The notes below the pieces were generated by a model. That model saw only the letters and a program-made list of their open reading frames with translations, had not been told where the DNA came from and searched no databases. A stretch of 60,000 nucleotides of DNA from Takakia lepidozioides (taxonomy: Eukaryota; Streptophyta; Takakiopsida; Takakiales; Takakiaceae). Both the position numbers and the translations under genes were made by a program. Shown piece after piece: positions 1-10,786 of the stretch; positions within the stretch are counted from its first letter, which is position 1, and each line of letters opens with the position of its first letter. The stretch is from assembly GCA_030704615.1 (NCBI GenBank), contig CM060733.1, positions 12,712,001 through 12,772,000 on the forward strand, read 5' to 3'.

Positions 1-832
1 AGTGGGGAGCTATTCCGGACTGCCATCTACCAAAGGGAATCTCCACTAGGCCCAAATTGGTGGAGGGTCTTTTGGAAGAGTAAAGGGGGACCATTATGTC
101 CCGGTGTGCAGCCGAAGCTCCGAGTTGGCCCGGCGGCCAGGTTGGGAGTTAGGCGGGCGCATCAAAGCAAGTAACTATGACTTGAAGGGGAGCTTACCGA
201 AGTGAGGTGCGCGCACGACAGGTATCGCCCCCTTACGCCGAGGATATTTGAAGTCAAGTACCCGGCCGCTGGGGGGGGGCTTGGGCCAAGGAACGACCAT
301 TGTTATTAGATCTCGGGAATTACCTAGAGGTTTGATTTGTTATCATTCACCCGATGGACTGACCATCGAGGTTGAATTTTGGATCGCTCTAAGTAGGAGA
401 GACTGACTTGGGAAAGCGGATCCGGTCCCTTCCTAGGAGGTGGACACTTATCCACCTCGAGATTTAGGGGGGGGCATTGGGCGGGAGATAGATGATCCCC
501 GTCTCCCTGGGCTCGGGATTTGTTTTGTGAAGGGATTTGAAGGTTCGTCCCGGCTATAAGCGTGTTGGGAGTCCAGGCATGTAGGAAGTAGTAATAAACA
601 AAAACTTGGAAGGCAATTACGATTAAAGACGTAGAAAACCCATAAACAAAACGTAGGACTAGGAAACGCAAATCATCCTGTGAAGTGGAGTTGTTTAGCT
701 TTGCTTTGCCGGTAGGAAGTTAAACTGTTTAGATCCGTCCATAGCTGCCACGGACCCCTGCACTTACCGCAGCCGGGTAGTCGGTTCGTTGAGCCCAACC
801 TACACCGCAACTTGCCACGACCCCCTAGGCTA
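1..832. other. GC-rich segment, possibly organelle-derived
   Basis: This stretch differs from the rest of the window. It is G/C-rich with long G runs, has little simple repeat and is dense in stem-forming words, which resembles plant mitochondrial intron or intergenic DNA inserted in the nucleus. The 115-residue minus-strand frame at 324-671 begins with a hydrophobic stretch but matches no family I know. The texture seems to change near 830, where the sequence becomes more ordinary. I recognise no gene, and the group II intron domain V hairpin was looked for and not found, so the organelle origin is only an inference from composition. Confidence 0.25.
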
Positions 833-2534
833 GTATGCTGTCACCCTGGCCGCGCGCGACCAGGGCTCGTCAGCCACTCATTCACATTCACAGTGATGCA
901 AAATATGTGTAGACAAAAAGACCCAGCGGGTAGTTCAGGGCACCCAAAAACGAGCGGCGTTCGCTATACCGCAATCTGCAAATGCACTGGCCTACTCAGA
1001 ATCATGGCACATTGTGTGCGCAATGACTCTCAGTAAATTCACCTATGCATTTGATCCTCTTAGTGGTCTCCATCATATGTAAGGTTTTAGAAATTCAGTC
1101 TTCAACGTACATGCAGAAGAAGCATGTACGCATCAAAGTTGGAAACAATCAGTAGCTAGAGAAACAGAATACCTCTCTTAATGTCAACAATTCACCCAAT
1201 GCTACTCCTTCGACCAAGTGCATCCTAATTTCTACCGATTCTTGCTATCCTAGTTGCAAGTGCTGGGATAGGAGATTACATAATCCCTTCACACACAAGA
1301 GCAACAACAAACTTCATGACTGACATCCTGTCACAACTCCTCTATAGGGAGAACCCAATTGGACAGGGAAGCTTAGTGATATGGTACCACGCCGCGTAGC
1401 CATATAGGTAGGGGTACCAACGCCCACAGGCGTCCAGCCTTTTGTTGCAAGCAGATAGATAGAAAAATTGAGGCACGGCCTCCCTTCTGTGAATGCCGCT
1501 GGTTCCAAGCCAGTGAAGCACAATTAAACAAGCCTCTCCGCATGACGGCTAATTCGCTGTGCTTCTGCCTACTCTGCAGCATACTGAATTGACTGCTCCC
1601 TCCGAAGGCGCTCCTTGCTGCGGTGTCATTGAGCTGTGTGTGCACTTCTCCTGAAGCGGGATCGCATGGTAGTCGTGTGATGATGGGGCGAGTTGGCCCA
1701 CAACGATGACCACAGCAAATGCGTTTGCATGCTAACCGTGTGATGCAAGGGCGACTTGCCAAATGACGAAGTGAACAAGGACGACGTAGACATTGCAAAG
1801 AAGCAAGAGCGATGAAGAGCGAGCAAGAGCAAACAGAATGAAAGGCAAGTGGAGCGAAGTGGAGATATAATTTACGCTCCCGCCAAATTCAAATGCAGTG
1901 GCAAAACGGGGGCACCGTTGTGAGCCTGACTATCAATGCATCATCAAACTGCCATGGACTGCAAGTTTAGGGGGGTGGGAAACAGAAGGGAAAAAATTCC
2001 GAGTCGGGCTAACCATCTGCCAGCCTTCCTGACAAGGCAAACTGACCACCTTGCATGTCCACAATTCCATGTTTAGGCCACAGAATAGGCTACTGGTTAC
2101 AAGCCTAACGCTGGATTACAGCCAGTGCTCGCCATGGGTATGACTTGTGCACAAAGACGAATTACGACTATGTGAGTGTAGCATGCATGATGCAACAAAG
2201 TAAGAAATTGCAGATTGCTTCTTGTGAAAATTGAAGTGGAGTGGGTACTTCTGCAAAGCCTCCATACTGGTGGCATCGTGACATGGAAACATCATCCGAC
2301 AAAAATGAGGGGAATGGGTAAGGGTTCTTCTAAGCAATAGCACAAAATAGCACAAGCCATGGTGGTGGCTCTGCCTGAAGTTCAAACCAGCATTAACAGT
2401 CATGGTAAAGGCGTGCTAGTCATAGTGCAGCCTGCAAGAAATCTTAGCCCCTGTACACTACAGGTGAACTTCACTACCACCCATGGACCTCTTGAAATCT
2501 GGATAGCAGTGAACAAGCATGCTGTCCTAATGCA
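833..2534. other. No supported gene
   Basis: Only short overlapping open frames are present (for example 1314-1523 and 2116-2403, both minus). None carries a recognisable domain. The sequence is unremarkable in composition. No tRNA cloverleaf or long repeat was seen. Confidence 0.5.
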
Positions 2535-3350
2535 TTACAAATCGACGTTAGGCAGCTCGTCCTCGCTGTCATCTTCTTCCTCATCAGTACTGTCATTCTC
2601 CACCACAATGGGTGCCTCGTTGTGCACATCCCTGTATAGTGAGGCAAGAACTTCGGGAGTCACTTCAATTGTCTGGCCCAAATTCGAGCCTGCAACATGT
2701 GTCTCTTCGACTCGTTCAGGGGCTAAGAGGCCTTCCACACTACGAAGATCATCGTTACCAATTGACACATCACAAACCACCCGAGAAGATCTGGGGCTTT
2801 TCTCAAGGACCACATTCCACCGAGGTTCATGAACACAAGTGCTGAAAAATACCTGCTCCACTTGTGACAGCAGCACGAATGGCTGCTCTTGTGGAGCCAA
2901 CATTTGGGAGAAATTCACCAATGTGAACCCACAATCATCTTGCTTCATGGATGCAGGCTGATTGCGGCTCCCCTTCTTTGCCCGAACCCACGAACACAAC
3001 ATCACAATGGGTCTTGTCTTCCCATAGTCAATTTCCAATATCTCCCTAATGACACCCACGTATCGCAGGCTTTCTACCACCTCCTCTCCTGCACTGTTTG
3101 TAGATACATGGTGGAAAATAGATGACACCCCTGAGTCATATGACACTCTACTTGTGCCAATATTGGTTGAAGACACCCTGTAGTGGTTTCCATAAGCTGA
3201 CATGCTATTGTATGAAGTTGCAATGATCGAGGGAGGCCTGCATAAGTCCAACATTTGGCAATACATGGGATCAGATTCGGAATTGAGAATCCTTGCCACA
3301 TGTGAGCGCACAACATCAACCAGCCAGTCTGCATATTCACGCAATGACAA
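2535..3350 (-). CDS. CACTA (En/Spm) transposon protein fragment with DUF4216 domain
   Basis: The open frame is 271 residues and uninterrupted. Residues about 85-190 match the DUF4216 pattern of plant CACTA-type transposon proteins: a Y/V-G-V-I-R-E-I-L-E-I-D-Y-G segment, then a cysteine-tryptophan segment, then GFTLVNFS, then LLSQVEQVFF and a W-x-V-V-L-E segment. The preceding TSRVSYDSGV stretch also fits the region that usually precedes DUF4216. The C-terminus is strongly acidic (runs of E and D from about residue 250). DUF4216 normally lies at the C-terminal end of the TNP2-like protein, and the larger transposase portion is absent here, so this is probably the last exon of a truncated element. 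Its function is unknown; the family is transposon-associated. The first methionine is simply the first in frame, and an upstream splice acceptor is equally possible. Confidence 0.75.
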   Translation of the reverse strand: MSLREYADWLVDVVRSHVARILNSESDPMYCQMLDLCRPPSIIATSYNSMSAYGNHYRVSSTNIGTSRVSYDSGVSSIFHHVSTNSAGEEVVESLRYVGVIREILEIDYGKTRPIVMLCSWVRAKKGSRNQPASMKQDDCGFTLVNFSQMLAPQEQPFVLLSQVEQVFFSTCVHEPRWNVVLEKSPRSSRVVCDVSIGNDDLRSVEGLLAPERVEETHVAGSNLGQTIEVTPEVLASLYRDVHNEAPIVVENDSTDEEEDDSEDELPNVDL

Positions 3351-3419
3351 AAACCTACCATATCAGACTTGCAAGATGTCTATGAGCATTCAAAAACCAC
3401 CTAGGCAGAGAGAGACCCT

Positions 3420-3544
3420 CTCATTTTGTACAAGGCACTCTCTTTTCTTCTTTCATGCATGCCTTCTCCTGTCCCATAAGCTCTTTGAGCTTTCCAAGGA
3501 CGTTGTAAAGTATCCTGACATTTGGGTCAAATGCAAGTGCCAGC
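3420..3544 (-). pseudogene. Possible upstream exon of the DUF4216 protein
   Basis: On the minus strand a pyrimidine-rich stretch ending in TTTCAG is followed by a ~40-codon open stretch reading LALAFDPNVRILYNVLGKLK and then a basic, lysine-rich tail. It lies directly upstream of the DUF4216 frame in the same orientation. The splice acceptor and the ordinary codon content are the only evidence. I do not recognise the domain. Confidence 0.3.
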
Positions 3545-3724
3545 TGAAATACCAAATACCTTAAGATGATAAAGAATACAGAAGAATTAAATCAATCAGT
3601 AAACCAATCAACCATCAATCAGTCAGTAAACCAATCAATCAAGAAATAAATAAAATTGCAGGTCTGGTTGAAGAATTGATGTCACATATCGTACTGTTGA
3701 AGTACCTTAGCAATAGTTTGTGCT

Positions 3725-3945
3725 AGGGGGTGTGATCAATAACTTACCAGATGTGCCTCCACAGAGGCTTTCCACCACGACCAGTTTTTGATGGTTCCAT
3801 TTTCTGCAGAGCCTTTCGTAGTACACAACCAGGCTCGTGGCGCCAGATTTCAGAGAGGAGCACACGAATTTGCCTTCTTCATATTGGCTAATACGGTGCT
3901 GAAATTTGGGGTTGACTAGTACGCAACAAGCTTGGTCCATTGCCC
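3725..3945 (+). pseudogene. Mutator-like transposase fragment
   Basis: In the plus direction one frame reads WFHFLQSLS, a stop, then YTTRLVAPDFREEH. This is nearly identical to part of the larger minus-strand transposase remnant at 6496-6566, so the two copies form an inverted repeat about 2.6 kb apart. Similarity continues weakly downstream with a W/Y-rich segment expected after this block in the family. The fragment is interrupted by stops and cannot encode a working transposase. The minus-strand frame covering the same bases is a shadow. Confidence 0.5.
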
Positions 3946-4350
3946 TTCGTCCACATACAAAGGTTTGCCCTCCCCTACGAGGTTTGCTATTTCATGAGCA
4001 TGAGCGGCATGAGCGGAGTAGTAAGACAATCGGTTTTCATGAGCAGAAGTACAAATTTCGAAAATAAAAAACAATAAAAAAACAATAATTTAATGCAATG
4101 TGTCAGGAAAAACAAATATATTATTCGGCCCCTTGAAGGGAAAATTGCAGTTTTGACAGTTGTGCTCATGATATTTCGTCTTCCGCTCATGCCAATTCCC
4201 AGCGACATGTGCAAATATGGCGCCGAATTTCGCGGTAGGTAAAGGGTCCGTAACCTGAAAAAAACGGCGACGTATTTCGCGGTAATAGGTCTCTCTGGCG
4301 AAAAATGGTGCCGAATTCCGCGGCTATAGGTCCCCTCGTGACAGGTAATT
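3946..4350. other. AT-rich spacer with short inverted words
   Basis: No gene is seen. From about 4210 the sequence contains GGCGCCGAATT-type words facing the inverted AATTCGGCGCC words of the neighbouring tandem array, and several CGCGGTA words. It may be the end region of the adjacent Mutator-like element, but no terminal inverted repeat pair could be set. Confidence 0.35.
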
Positions 4351-4655
4351 CGGCGCCATTTTTCCAGTGCATGTTCGGACTTAGCCAGTTTTCGGCGCAA
4401 AATAGGGAAATTCGGCGCCATTTTTCCAGACACTGTACCAGTGCATGTTGGGACTTAGCCAGTTTTCGGCCCAAAAAAGAGAAATTCGGCGCCATTTTTC
4501 CAGACACGGTACTAGTGCATGTTGGGATTAGCCAGTTTTCGGCCCCAAAAAGAGAAATTCGGCGCCATTTCCCAGACACAGGTAACCGTGCATGTTGGGA
4601 CTTAGCCAGTTTTCGGCCCCAAAAAAGAGAAATCTCGGCGCCATTTTTCCAGAAA
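4351..4655. repeat. Tandem repeat, ~70-bp unit, about 4.5 copies
   Basis: Each unit carries TTCGGCGCCATTTTTCCAG, then a short variable stretch around GTACCAGTGCATG, then TTGGGACTTAGCCAGTTTTC, then GGCCC and an A-rich run. Copies differ by small indels, and the first copy is shorter. Open frames on both strands here only reflect the repeat. The array lies just beyond the C-terminal (SWIM) end of the minus-strand MULE remnant, so it may be a subterminal array of that element. Confidence 0.85.
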
Positions 4656-4809
4656 ATGGCCCACAACTGCTTCTGTTGGATCTCAGTTTTGAATGGAATA
4701 TTGCCTCATTCCAGGAGTTTTGGGGTTGCATTTCATTACACTGCAAAAAAAAGTCTGATACATGAAAATGCAATTGAAAATATCCATATGGAGGATTCCC
4801 TTTGCCCCA

Positions 4810-7019
4810 TCAATGATTTCTGGAATCCCTAAGGAGGAGTGGCAGCTCGTTCACGCTCAACGCCGGTGCATGAATAAAGTCATCAATAGTCACGTTCATC
4901 CTCAACCTCTTCAGGTAAATGTAATACAGATGCTTGCACGGATAATACTTCGAACCCTTCTTTGCTTCCATCAACGAGAAGTCCGTACAATTGCAAGTCG
5001 GCTCCACTCCAATCGTAATTGTGTATACATCGTCGCGTACAGCCGAGCGGCCGTTGCCATCGATACACACGCCCAAGGCCGGGTGGGGGTACGTCCACGG
5101 AGCTCTGAATAGTGCAAGCCATCCCAAGAGCATTGGCAATCCGAGTCTCATTCAACTTGTTGGGAGGGTGTCGTCTCTTCACTCTTCCGAATCGCATTGT
5201 GGGATGTGCAGAATTGTCCAATCCGTCTCTACTGGACCGAGCAGTCTGCAATGGCTGGGTATGAGGAACCGGAAATGCGTGGGCCGGGATGTCTGTGCGT
5301 TGCACCATTCGAAATCCTGCTGCAGATAGAGCATCCGCCTCATTCTGAAAGAGGTTGTAACCCGGTGCAACAGGCCAGACGCCCGGAGCTCCGGCATTCC
5401 CTGAATCCCGTACTTGGGCTTGCCAAATACACAGGTCATTATGTCGTGCCTACAGAACCAAAATGTCTGCGTTGTGCGTGAGCAAATGTGGGAGTCAAAA
5501 ATCTGCCGCTGAAACAAGGTGCAGGTACAGCATTGTGTGGGTTCCTCCGAATCATCTCACCACAGCGTGCTCTCGTAATCCACCCGGATGGCGCAGCACT
5601 TCCCTCGAAATGCCGGCAATGTCCTCGCAATTCTCCACTATGACTCCGACACTCTTGTCTCTACAATGGGAATGTTGTACTGCATTACTACAGATGGCTC
5701 GTTATGTTGCCGGGGCACGCGCCCTGTGCTCAAAGGAGATGGCGATCTTGAACGTGCAGGACTTGCGGTGCTCGACAAGACCTCCTCGGCAACATCACCG
5801 ACACGAGGGAGCGTGCGAATATTCTTGTCAGCTCGCCATGAATCCTCTTCTCCGCCAGGTGCCTCGTCAAGTCTTTCGTCTCACCGGACGGGTATGAACA
5901 TCTCCTTCCAAATGTTGGCCTCTCGCAGCAATGAGCAATGGCGTGTCCCGAAGACCCTCTCGCAAGGCCGCCGCCCACTTCCGAGGATTCTTCGATCTAG
6001 AGGCAGTCCGCATCAACATTTCCTGCCTGTCCGGCCCCAAACCCCACTATTTCCCTTTCAAGAACTCGTTGTACCTGCATTGCTGCATAATGACCTCACA
6101 ATGTCCTCCATTGTGGCAGTGAGGATGTCCACCAGATGCGCCGCAGAGGAGGCACGCCAGGAAGAGTGCACTGATTCGGCCATGTTTGTCGTGTGCATGG
6201 CGGTGTCGGAGTCGAGACACATTTCCTGCACAAGCACATGTTGAGGTTACAAGCAAGTTACCAAATATGGCCAAGAATAATATTCAACGGGACACGAATT
6301 CGTGCAACTCACCTCCCGCATATAGTCGCCGAACTGGAGGAAATGATAATGCCACCATGCTAGCCAACTGACATTGCCCCTCGTCCGATTTCCTTACAGC
6401 ACCTGACGATGTCCACCAAGCCCGTTACATGTAAACTGTGTCTCTGCATCATCCAAGGTGGGAGCGCGCTTCCACGCAAGCAGGCACATGGAACGGTGCT
6501 CCTCTCTGAAATCTGGCGCCACGAGCCTGGTTGTGTACTGCGAAAGGCTCTGCAGAAAATGGAACCCACAAGATCTCTCTTGCCTTCCATGGGAACATTG
6601 GGGTCTTGCTCGTACACCCTTCGGATGGCAGCCCAATTTGCTTGTGCGTTGTCCGCCATGAACCACGGAATTCGGGGGGGGCAATCCTGCCTTGGCCATC
6701 TGTTCGTTTATTCCCTGCCAAATAAGCATCTCTGATTGTGTGTCCTCTCCTTTCATCTCACAAATAGCAATTGTCATTAGCATCTTTCAGTGGGTGTCGT
6801 AGACATGTGCACCCTGTGTCACCCACTGGTGATTTGTAATTCGCTTGATATGGTCGAACATGACCCAACTGTTTGACAAGTCCACACTCGTCATCTTGTC
6901 GACCAGTTCGACGTCGCTGCCAGGTCCACACGTGGACATTTTGAATACGAAACCACGATCTGCCTCAGTCCCTTGTCCTGGAAACCTACTTCCATGAATG
7001 TTGCATTTGTCATGAGCTG
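4810..7019 (-). pseudogene. Mutator-like (MULE) transposase with SWIM zinc finger, frameshifted
   Basis: Read on the minus strand from 7019 downward, the remnant gives a DDE-type core. One block reads ATFMEVGFQDKGL, followed by TIAICEMKGEDTQSEMLIW, then in another frame MADNAQANWAAIRRVYEQDP, then FHFLQSLSQYTTRLVAP. These segments resemble the catalytic core of plant MULE transposases. Further on, 5151-4810 encodes a SWIM zinc finger: C-N-C, 16 residues, then C-K-H-L-Y-Y. The middle part (about 5200-6300) is hard to follow and at least four frameshifts separate the pieces. MULE transposases cut and paste DNA through terminal inverted repeats; the SWIM finger is thought to aid DNA or protein binding. 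The N-terminal zinc-binding region seen in element E is missing. This copy cannot be active as it stands. Confidence 0.7.
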
Positions 7020-7043
7020 ATGCTTTGGAGGTTGAGTTTTCAG

Positions 7044-7147
7044 GTGGGCAAACCAGTTTTTGATCAGTATTGGGACAATGTGGGAGATATTGATTACTAC
7101 CATAGTCATGCCATGATATCTGACGAGACCTATGAAGGACTTCAAAA
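7044..7147 (+). pseudogene. Orphan exon of a serine carboxypeptidase-like protein (S10)
   Basis: A TTTTCAG splice acceptor ends at 7043. The following frame reads VGKPVFDQYWDNVG, then IDYYHSHAMISDETYEGLQ. This fits the S10 carboxypeptidase segment after the catalytic Asp region, where G-N-x(n)-D-x-x-G is followed by H-A-x-I-S-D-x-x-Y. Only this segment is present: no catalytic serine, Asp or His exon is seen nearby. The exon runs straight into a fragment of retrotransposon ORF3 at about 7148 without a donor site. It is either a captured gene fragment or the broken edge of a host gene. Confidence 0.6.
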
Positions 7148-7435
7148 AAAGTCTCCGATCATTGTGTCTGGCCCAGTCATTGCCCAAATATTCTTGACTC
7201 TTGCATATACTTGATACTCGGGAACGTAAGGAGATGGGAGTGTTTGAGGCAGTAACCATTGCAATTGTAGAGCAGGGCTCTTCACATAGTGAGGGTGGAT
7301 TGGCAGGGCAACACCAGTCTAAGAGACAGAAGCGGGGTATGACTGTAGTGGCGGATCCACTGGCTTCACGGAAACCGCAAGATGATGTTTCCCAAGCTCT
7401 GGTGCAGGATGGGGCACAGCAGCACAGAGGGCTGT
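7148..7435 (+). pseudogene. Displaced ORF3 fragment at the 5' edge of element A
   Basis: This stretch is a diverged copy of 13510-13780, an internal part of ORF3 of the same element: SPIIVSGP, then I/V-I-A-Q-I, then ERKEMGVFE, then EQGSSHSEGGLA, ending in a shared GCACAGCAGCACAGA word. It then switches abruptly to gag zinc-knuckle sequence near 7437. In an intact element ORF3 lies after integrase, so the order is scrambled. Confidence 0.8.
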
Positions 7436-7436
7436 T

Positions 7437-8425
7437 ACCACCACAGAATGCCACATGAAGGAGAAACACTATACTATCTGTAAAATGGATAACCATTCTA
7501 CTGAGAATTGTTACTACAACAGAAGGACAGCTGCAAGAGAACCTAGGCAAGTAAGGGTGCATCAGGTGCAGCCCCAGCCAAGAAGAAACAATGATCAGGA
7601 CCACTATGGTAGGTCTGGTGGTTATAACAATGGCATGGAAGGGAGAGGTAATTCAAGGGGGAATTACCAAGGAAATTCCAGAGGCAACTATCAGGGTAAT
7701 CCAAGGGGGAATTACCAGCCCGGGAATCAGGATTATAGAAATAATCCAAGAACAAGACCAAGGGCGAGGACCCAATGGTGAAGAGCTATTTATTATTATT
7801 GTAATCAGCCAGGACATCGCAGCAAGGCAGCCTGTTCATTCTGGATAAGACACCAGAATGAGATGAGAGCTCCTGTGAATGAGGGCCCAGTGGTGGCAGC
7901 TCACATGGTTAGGCCATGTGTTGTACCAGAAAGTAAGTACAATGATAGTAACAAGAAGTAAAGCCAAACTAATACCTCCAGTAGAAGAGGAAGAAGATGA
8001 GACTGGAAGTGGCAATGATATGCCTGAAGATGAAGAGACTTGGAAAGACGAGAAGGAACTGCACAAGGAAGTGGCAGATACTATAGGGAAATGCAAAAGA
8101 GTACTGATATTCCTGTGGCAGATTCCTCTGATTCGGATGGAGAAAAAGAAGGGAGTGAGGAAGAAAGGAAAAAAGAAGATGCAGACATGCAAAGTAATGA
8201 AGAGACTTTGGCTGCAGTAATATGTCAGACCAAAGCAGAGAATTACCATTGGACAGCTATTAGCTGTGGCACCTTATTGTAGGCACAGGCTGTATCAGGC
8301 AATCAATCGAATTGCCCAAGAGACAGGAAACACAGACCTGAACAGCAAGGTGACCAGTTATAATGTGAAGCCGGAAGGGCGAGAACCAGTCATGGACTTT
8401 GATGATTCTATGCCAGTAATCCAAT
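7437..8425 (+). pseudogene. gag: Element A gag: nucleocapsid zinc-knuckle region
   Basis: The frame at 7455 gives part of a C-x2-C knuckle followed by an N/G/R-rich region with repeated RGNYQGN units. In a shifted frame at about 7797 comes a C-N-Q-P-G-H knuckle. The following 7900-8420 is acidic, as in element B. Gag packages the element RNA in virus-like particles. The capsid-like domain present in B (38225-38974) is missing here. At least three frameshifts are evident. Confidence 0.75.
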
Positions 8426-8950
8426 GAGAATTGGAAGCACAAAGACTAACTGATGTACTGATAGTGGTGGTTCTGGAGTAAATATCATGACAGACCAATT
8501 AAGGAAGAAGCTTGGTCTAAGTAACATGAAACCAGCCCCATTACAGTAACAATGGCAGATCAAAGAAGTGTGCAGCCATTGGATTAATAAGAGGAGTTAA
8601 GATACAGATACAGAAAATGATCTTTATGATCACAGTAACTGTATTAAAAATGGATGAAGTCATGGAGGCTTACTCCTTATTATTGGGACGTCCGTGGCTG
8701 AAACAGGCCAGGGTATTCCATGACTGGAATTCTCAGTTATTAACCGTGAAATGGGATGGATACACGAGATACAAATTACCACAAAGAAATCTAGTAGATT
8801 ACCTGCTACAAGAAGACCTCGAGGAGTCAGAGAGTATGACTGGAGAGGAGGACAGGATGAGGAGCAGGAAAGCTACCCTATTTGCTGCACACCCAGAGTG
8901 GGAGCAGGTTGCGGAGATGCGGCTGGAAAAGCCTAAAGTTGTTTGAGAGG
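8426..8950 (+). pseudogene. Element A aspartic protease region
   Basis: A D-x-G-G-S-G-V-N-I-M motif occurs near 8460-8490, disturbed by a frameshift. It corresponds to the intact LIDGGSGVNIM of element B and is the expected single-Asp active site of a retropepsin. The intact frame at 8617-8946 continues with LLLGRPWLKQARVFHDWNS, typical of the end of Ty3/gypsy protease, and an acidic linker. The protease would mature Gag-Pol. Confidence 0.7.
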
Positions 8951-9159
8951 TATCTGCTGTGGTGTAGTGACAACAACACCAACTGAAGAGGAAACTAGCA
9001 TTTACCCATCACATTTCTATGAAGAGAGAGAAGGAGAAATAGAAATCTAGAAGAAACCAGCCACTGTGAGCTTACAGATGAAGTGGTGACTGGTTGGACA
9101 ATCACAGCTGAAGAGCCAGGTGAAAGAAGTAAATGTGGGACTCAGGAGGAACCGAGGAT

Positions 9160-10080
9160 GTGATTGAAAGTAGGAGCTGATTTGGAGCCGGAATTCTTCG
9201 AAGAAGCTAAAAGCTTGTTCATCAAATACAGAGATGTATTTGCTTGGAGCTATGAGGATCTAAAAGGGATACCACTGAAGTCTGTCAGATAAGATTGAAC
9301 TGGAACCAGGGTCAGTACCAATCAAGCAGGCGAGGGTATAGAATGAATCCCAACTACGCACAGAAGGTTGGGAGAAGAGATAAAGAAGTTGGCTGAGGCT
9401 AAGTTTATTACCCAATAGAGTATACAACTTGGTTGTCACCATTGTTATAGTTTCCAAAAAGAAATGGCAAACTAAGAGTATGTGGAACTATAAAGAAGCT
9501 GAATGCTTGTACGAAGAAAGATCTTTTCCCTTTGCCATTCACAGAAGCAGTATTAAACACGTGGCAGGCCATGAGATGTACTCATTCATGGATGGCTTCA
9601 GTGGTTATAATCAAGTGCAAGTGGCAGAAGAAGACCAAGGGAAAACAGCTTTCATCACAGACTGGGGGCTTATGCATACAAGTCATGCCCTTTGGACTTT
9701 GTAATGCACCAGCGACCTTCAGAGAGTGATAAGTGAATCTTTTCATGAATATCTGGATGATTTCATGCAGGTATTCTTGGATGATTTCAGTGTGTACAGC
9801 TCTAAGAGTGAACACTTGCATAATTGGAGTTATGTTTGGCCAGATGCAGGATGAGAGGTCTGGGCCTGAATCCAAAGAAGGTGTACTTTCTGTGTGAACT
9901 CAGGGTGCTTCGGGGACACATTGTGTGTAAGAAGGGACTCCTTGTGGATCCCAGAAAGACAGAGTCCATTAAAGCATTCTCCACCCCAGAGTGAAATGTT
10001 AAAAGTCTACAAAAGATTCCTTGGGCAAACTAGTTATTACAGAGATTTGTCAAAATGTATGCACAAATAGCAGCACCATT
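9160..10080 (+). pseudogene. Element A reverse transcriptase
   Basis: Pieces in several frames align with the intact RT blocks of element B: DVFAWSYEDLKGIP, IELEPGSVPIKQA, R-M-N-P-N-Y-A-Q-K-V, SFMDGFSGYNQVQVAEEDQG, then the catalytic box VFLDDFSVY near 9775-9805. The first catalytic Asp (FMDG) and the L-D-D pair are both visible. The family copies element RNA into DNA. About six frameshifts break the frame. Confidence 0.85.
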
Positions 10081-10575
10081 GAAGCAAGCTTCTGAAGAAA
10101 GATGCAGTGTTTGCCTGGACAGCTGAATGTCAACAGGCGTTTGAGGAACTTACACTGTCAGTAACAACTACACCTGTGCTGATTAACCCCCACTGGCATG
10201 TAGTATTTCATGTTCACTGCGATGCATCAGGAGAAGCGTTGGGTGCGGTGTTTAGCCCAGAAATGTTACAGGGAATATAGATTCACCTGTGTACTATGCT
10301 AGCCGGTGATGAACAGTGCTAAAGAGGAACTATAGTGACAACGGAAAGAGAAGCATTGGCAATGATTTATGCAGTCAAGAAATTAGGCATTACCTATTGG
10401 GAAGAAAGTTTATGTTTTATGTGGATCACCAGGCTCTGATATATCTGGTGAACAAAACCTTTGATAAGTGGAGGCATAGCGAGGTGGTAATAATCTTGCA
10501 TGAGTTTGAGTTCGAGGTTATTTACAAGCCTGCCGCCGTTTGCATCTTGTGGCAGATCATTTGTCACGACTAACA
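10081..10575 (+). pseudogene. Element A RNase H
   Basis: The segment reads HVHCDASGEALGAV, then a Y-Y-A-S-R block, then T-E-R-E-A-L-A-M-I-Y-A-V-K, GRKFMFYVDHQALIYLVN and an HEFEFEVIYKP block, with frameshifts at about 10255, 10320, 10390 and 10530. This is the Ty3-type RNase H with catalytic Asp in CDAS, Glu in TEREAL and Asp in VDHQ. It removes the RNA strand during reverse transcription. Confidence 0.8.
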
Positions 10576-10786
10576 ACAGGAGAGGCCGCCACAGGAGTGG
10601 ACGATCAGTACCTGATGCGAGTTTATTTGTAATAGAGGTGCAAGGAGTGCAGATGAAATGGTTAGATTGGCAGTGGCCAATCAGATACTACCCTTGCTCC
10701 ATGGTCAGTGCCCACCTAGTTATGGTAAGGAGCAGAGGAGAGAATTGCTATCAAAGCTTTACCTTATACTAGGGTAGGGAAGCAGA

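Noticed and set aside
1300-1530. Possible tRNA or tRNA-derived SINE around GGTTCCAAGCC
   Set aside because: No cloverleaf with matching acceptor stem or A/B boxes could be drawn.
4187-4832. Overlapping 148-175-residue frames on both strands
   Set aside because: They are generated by the ~70-bp tandem repeat, whose length allows open reading in several frames.
7836-8249. 137-residue minus-strand frame over gag of element A, rich in F and S
   Set aside because: It is the complement of acidic, A/G-rich gag sequence; the plus strand carries the family motifs.
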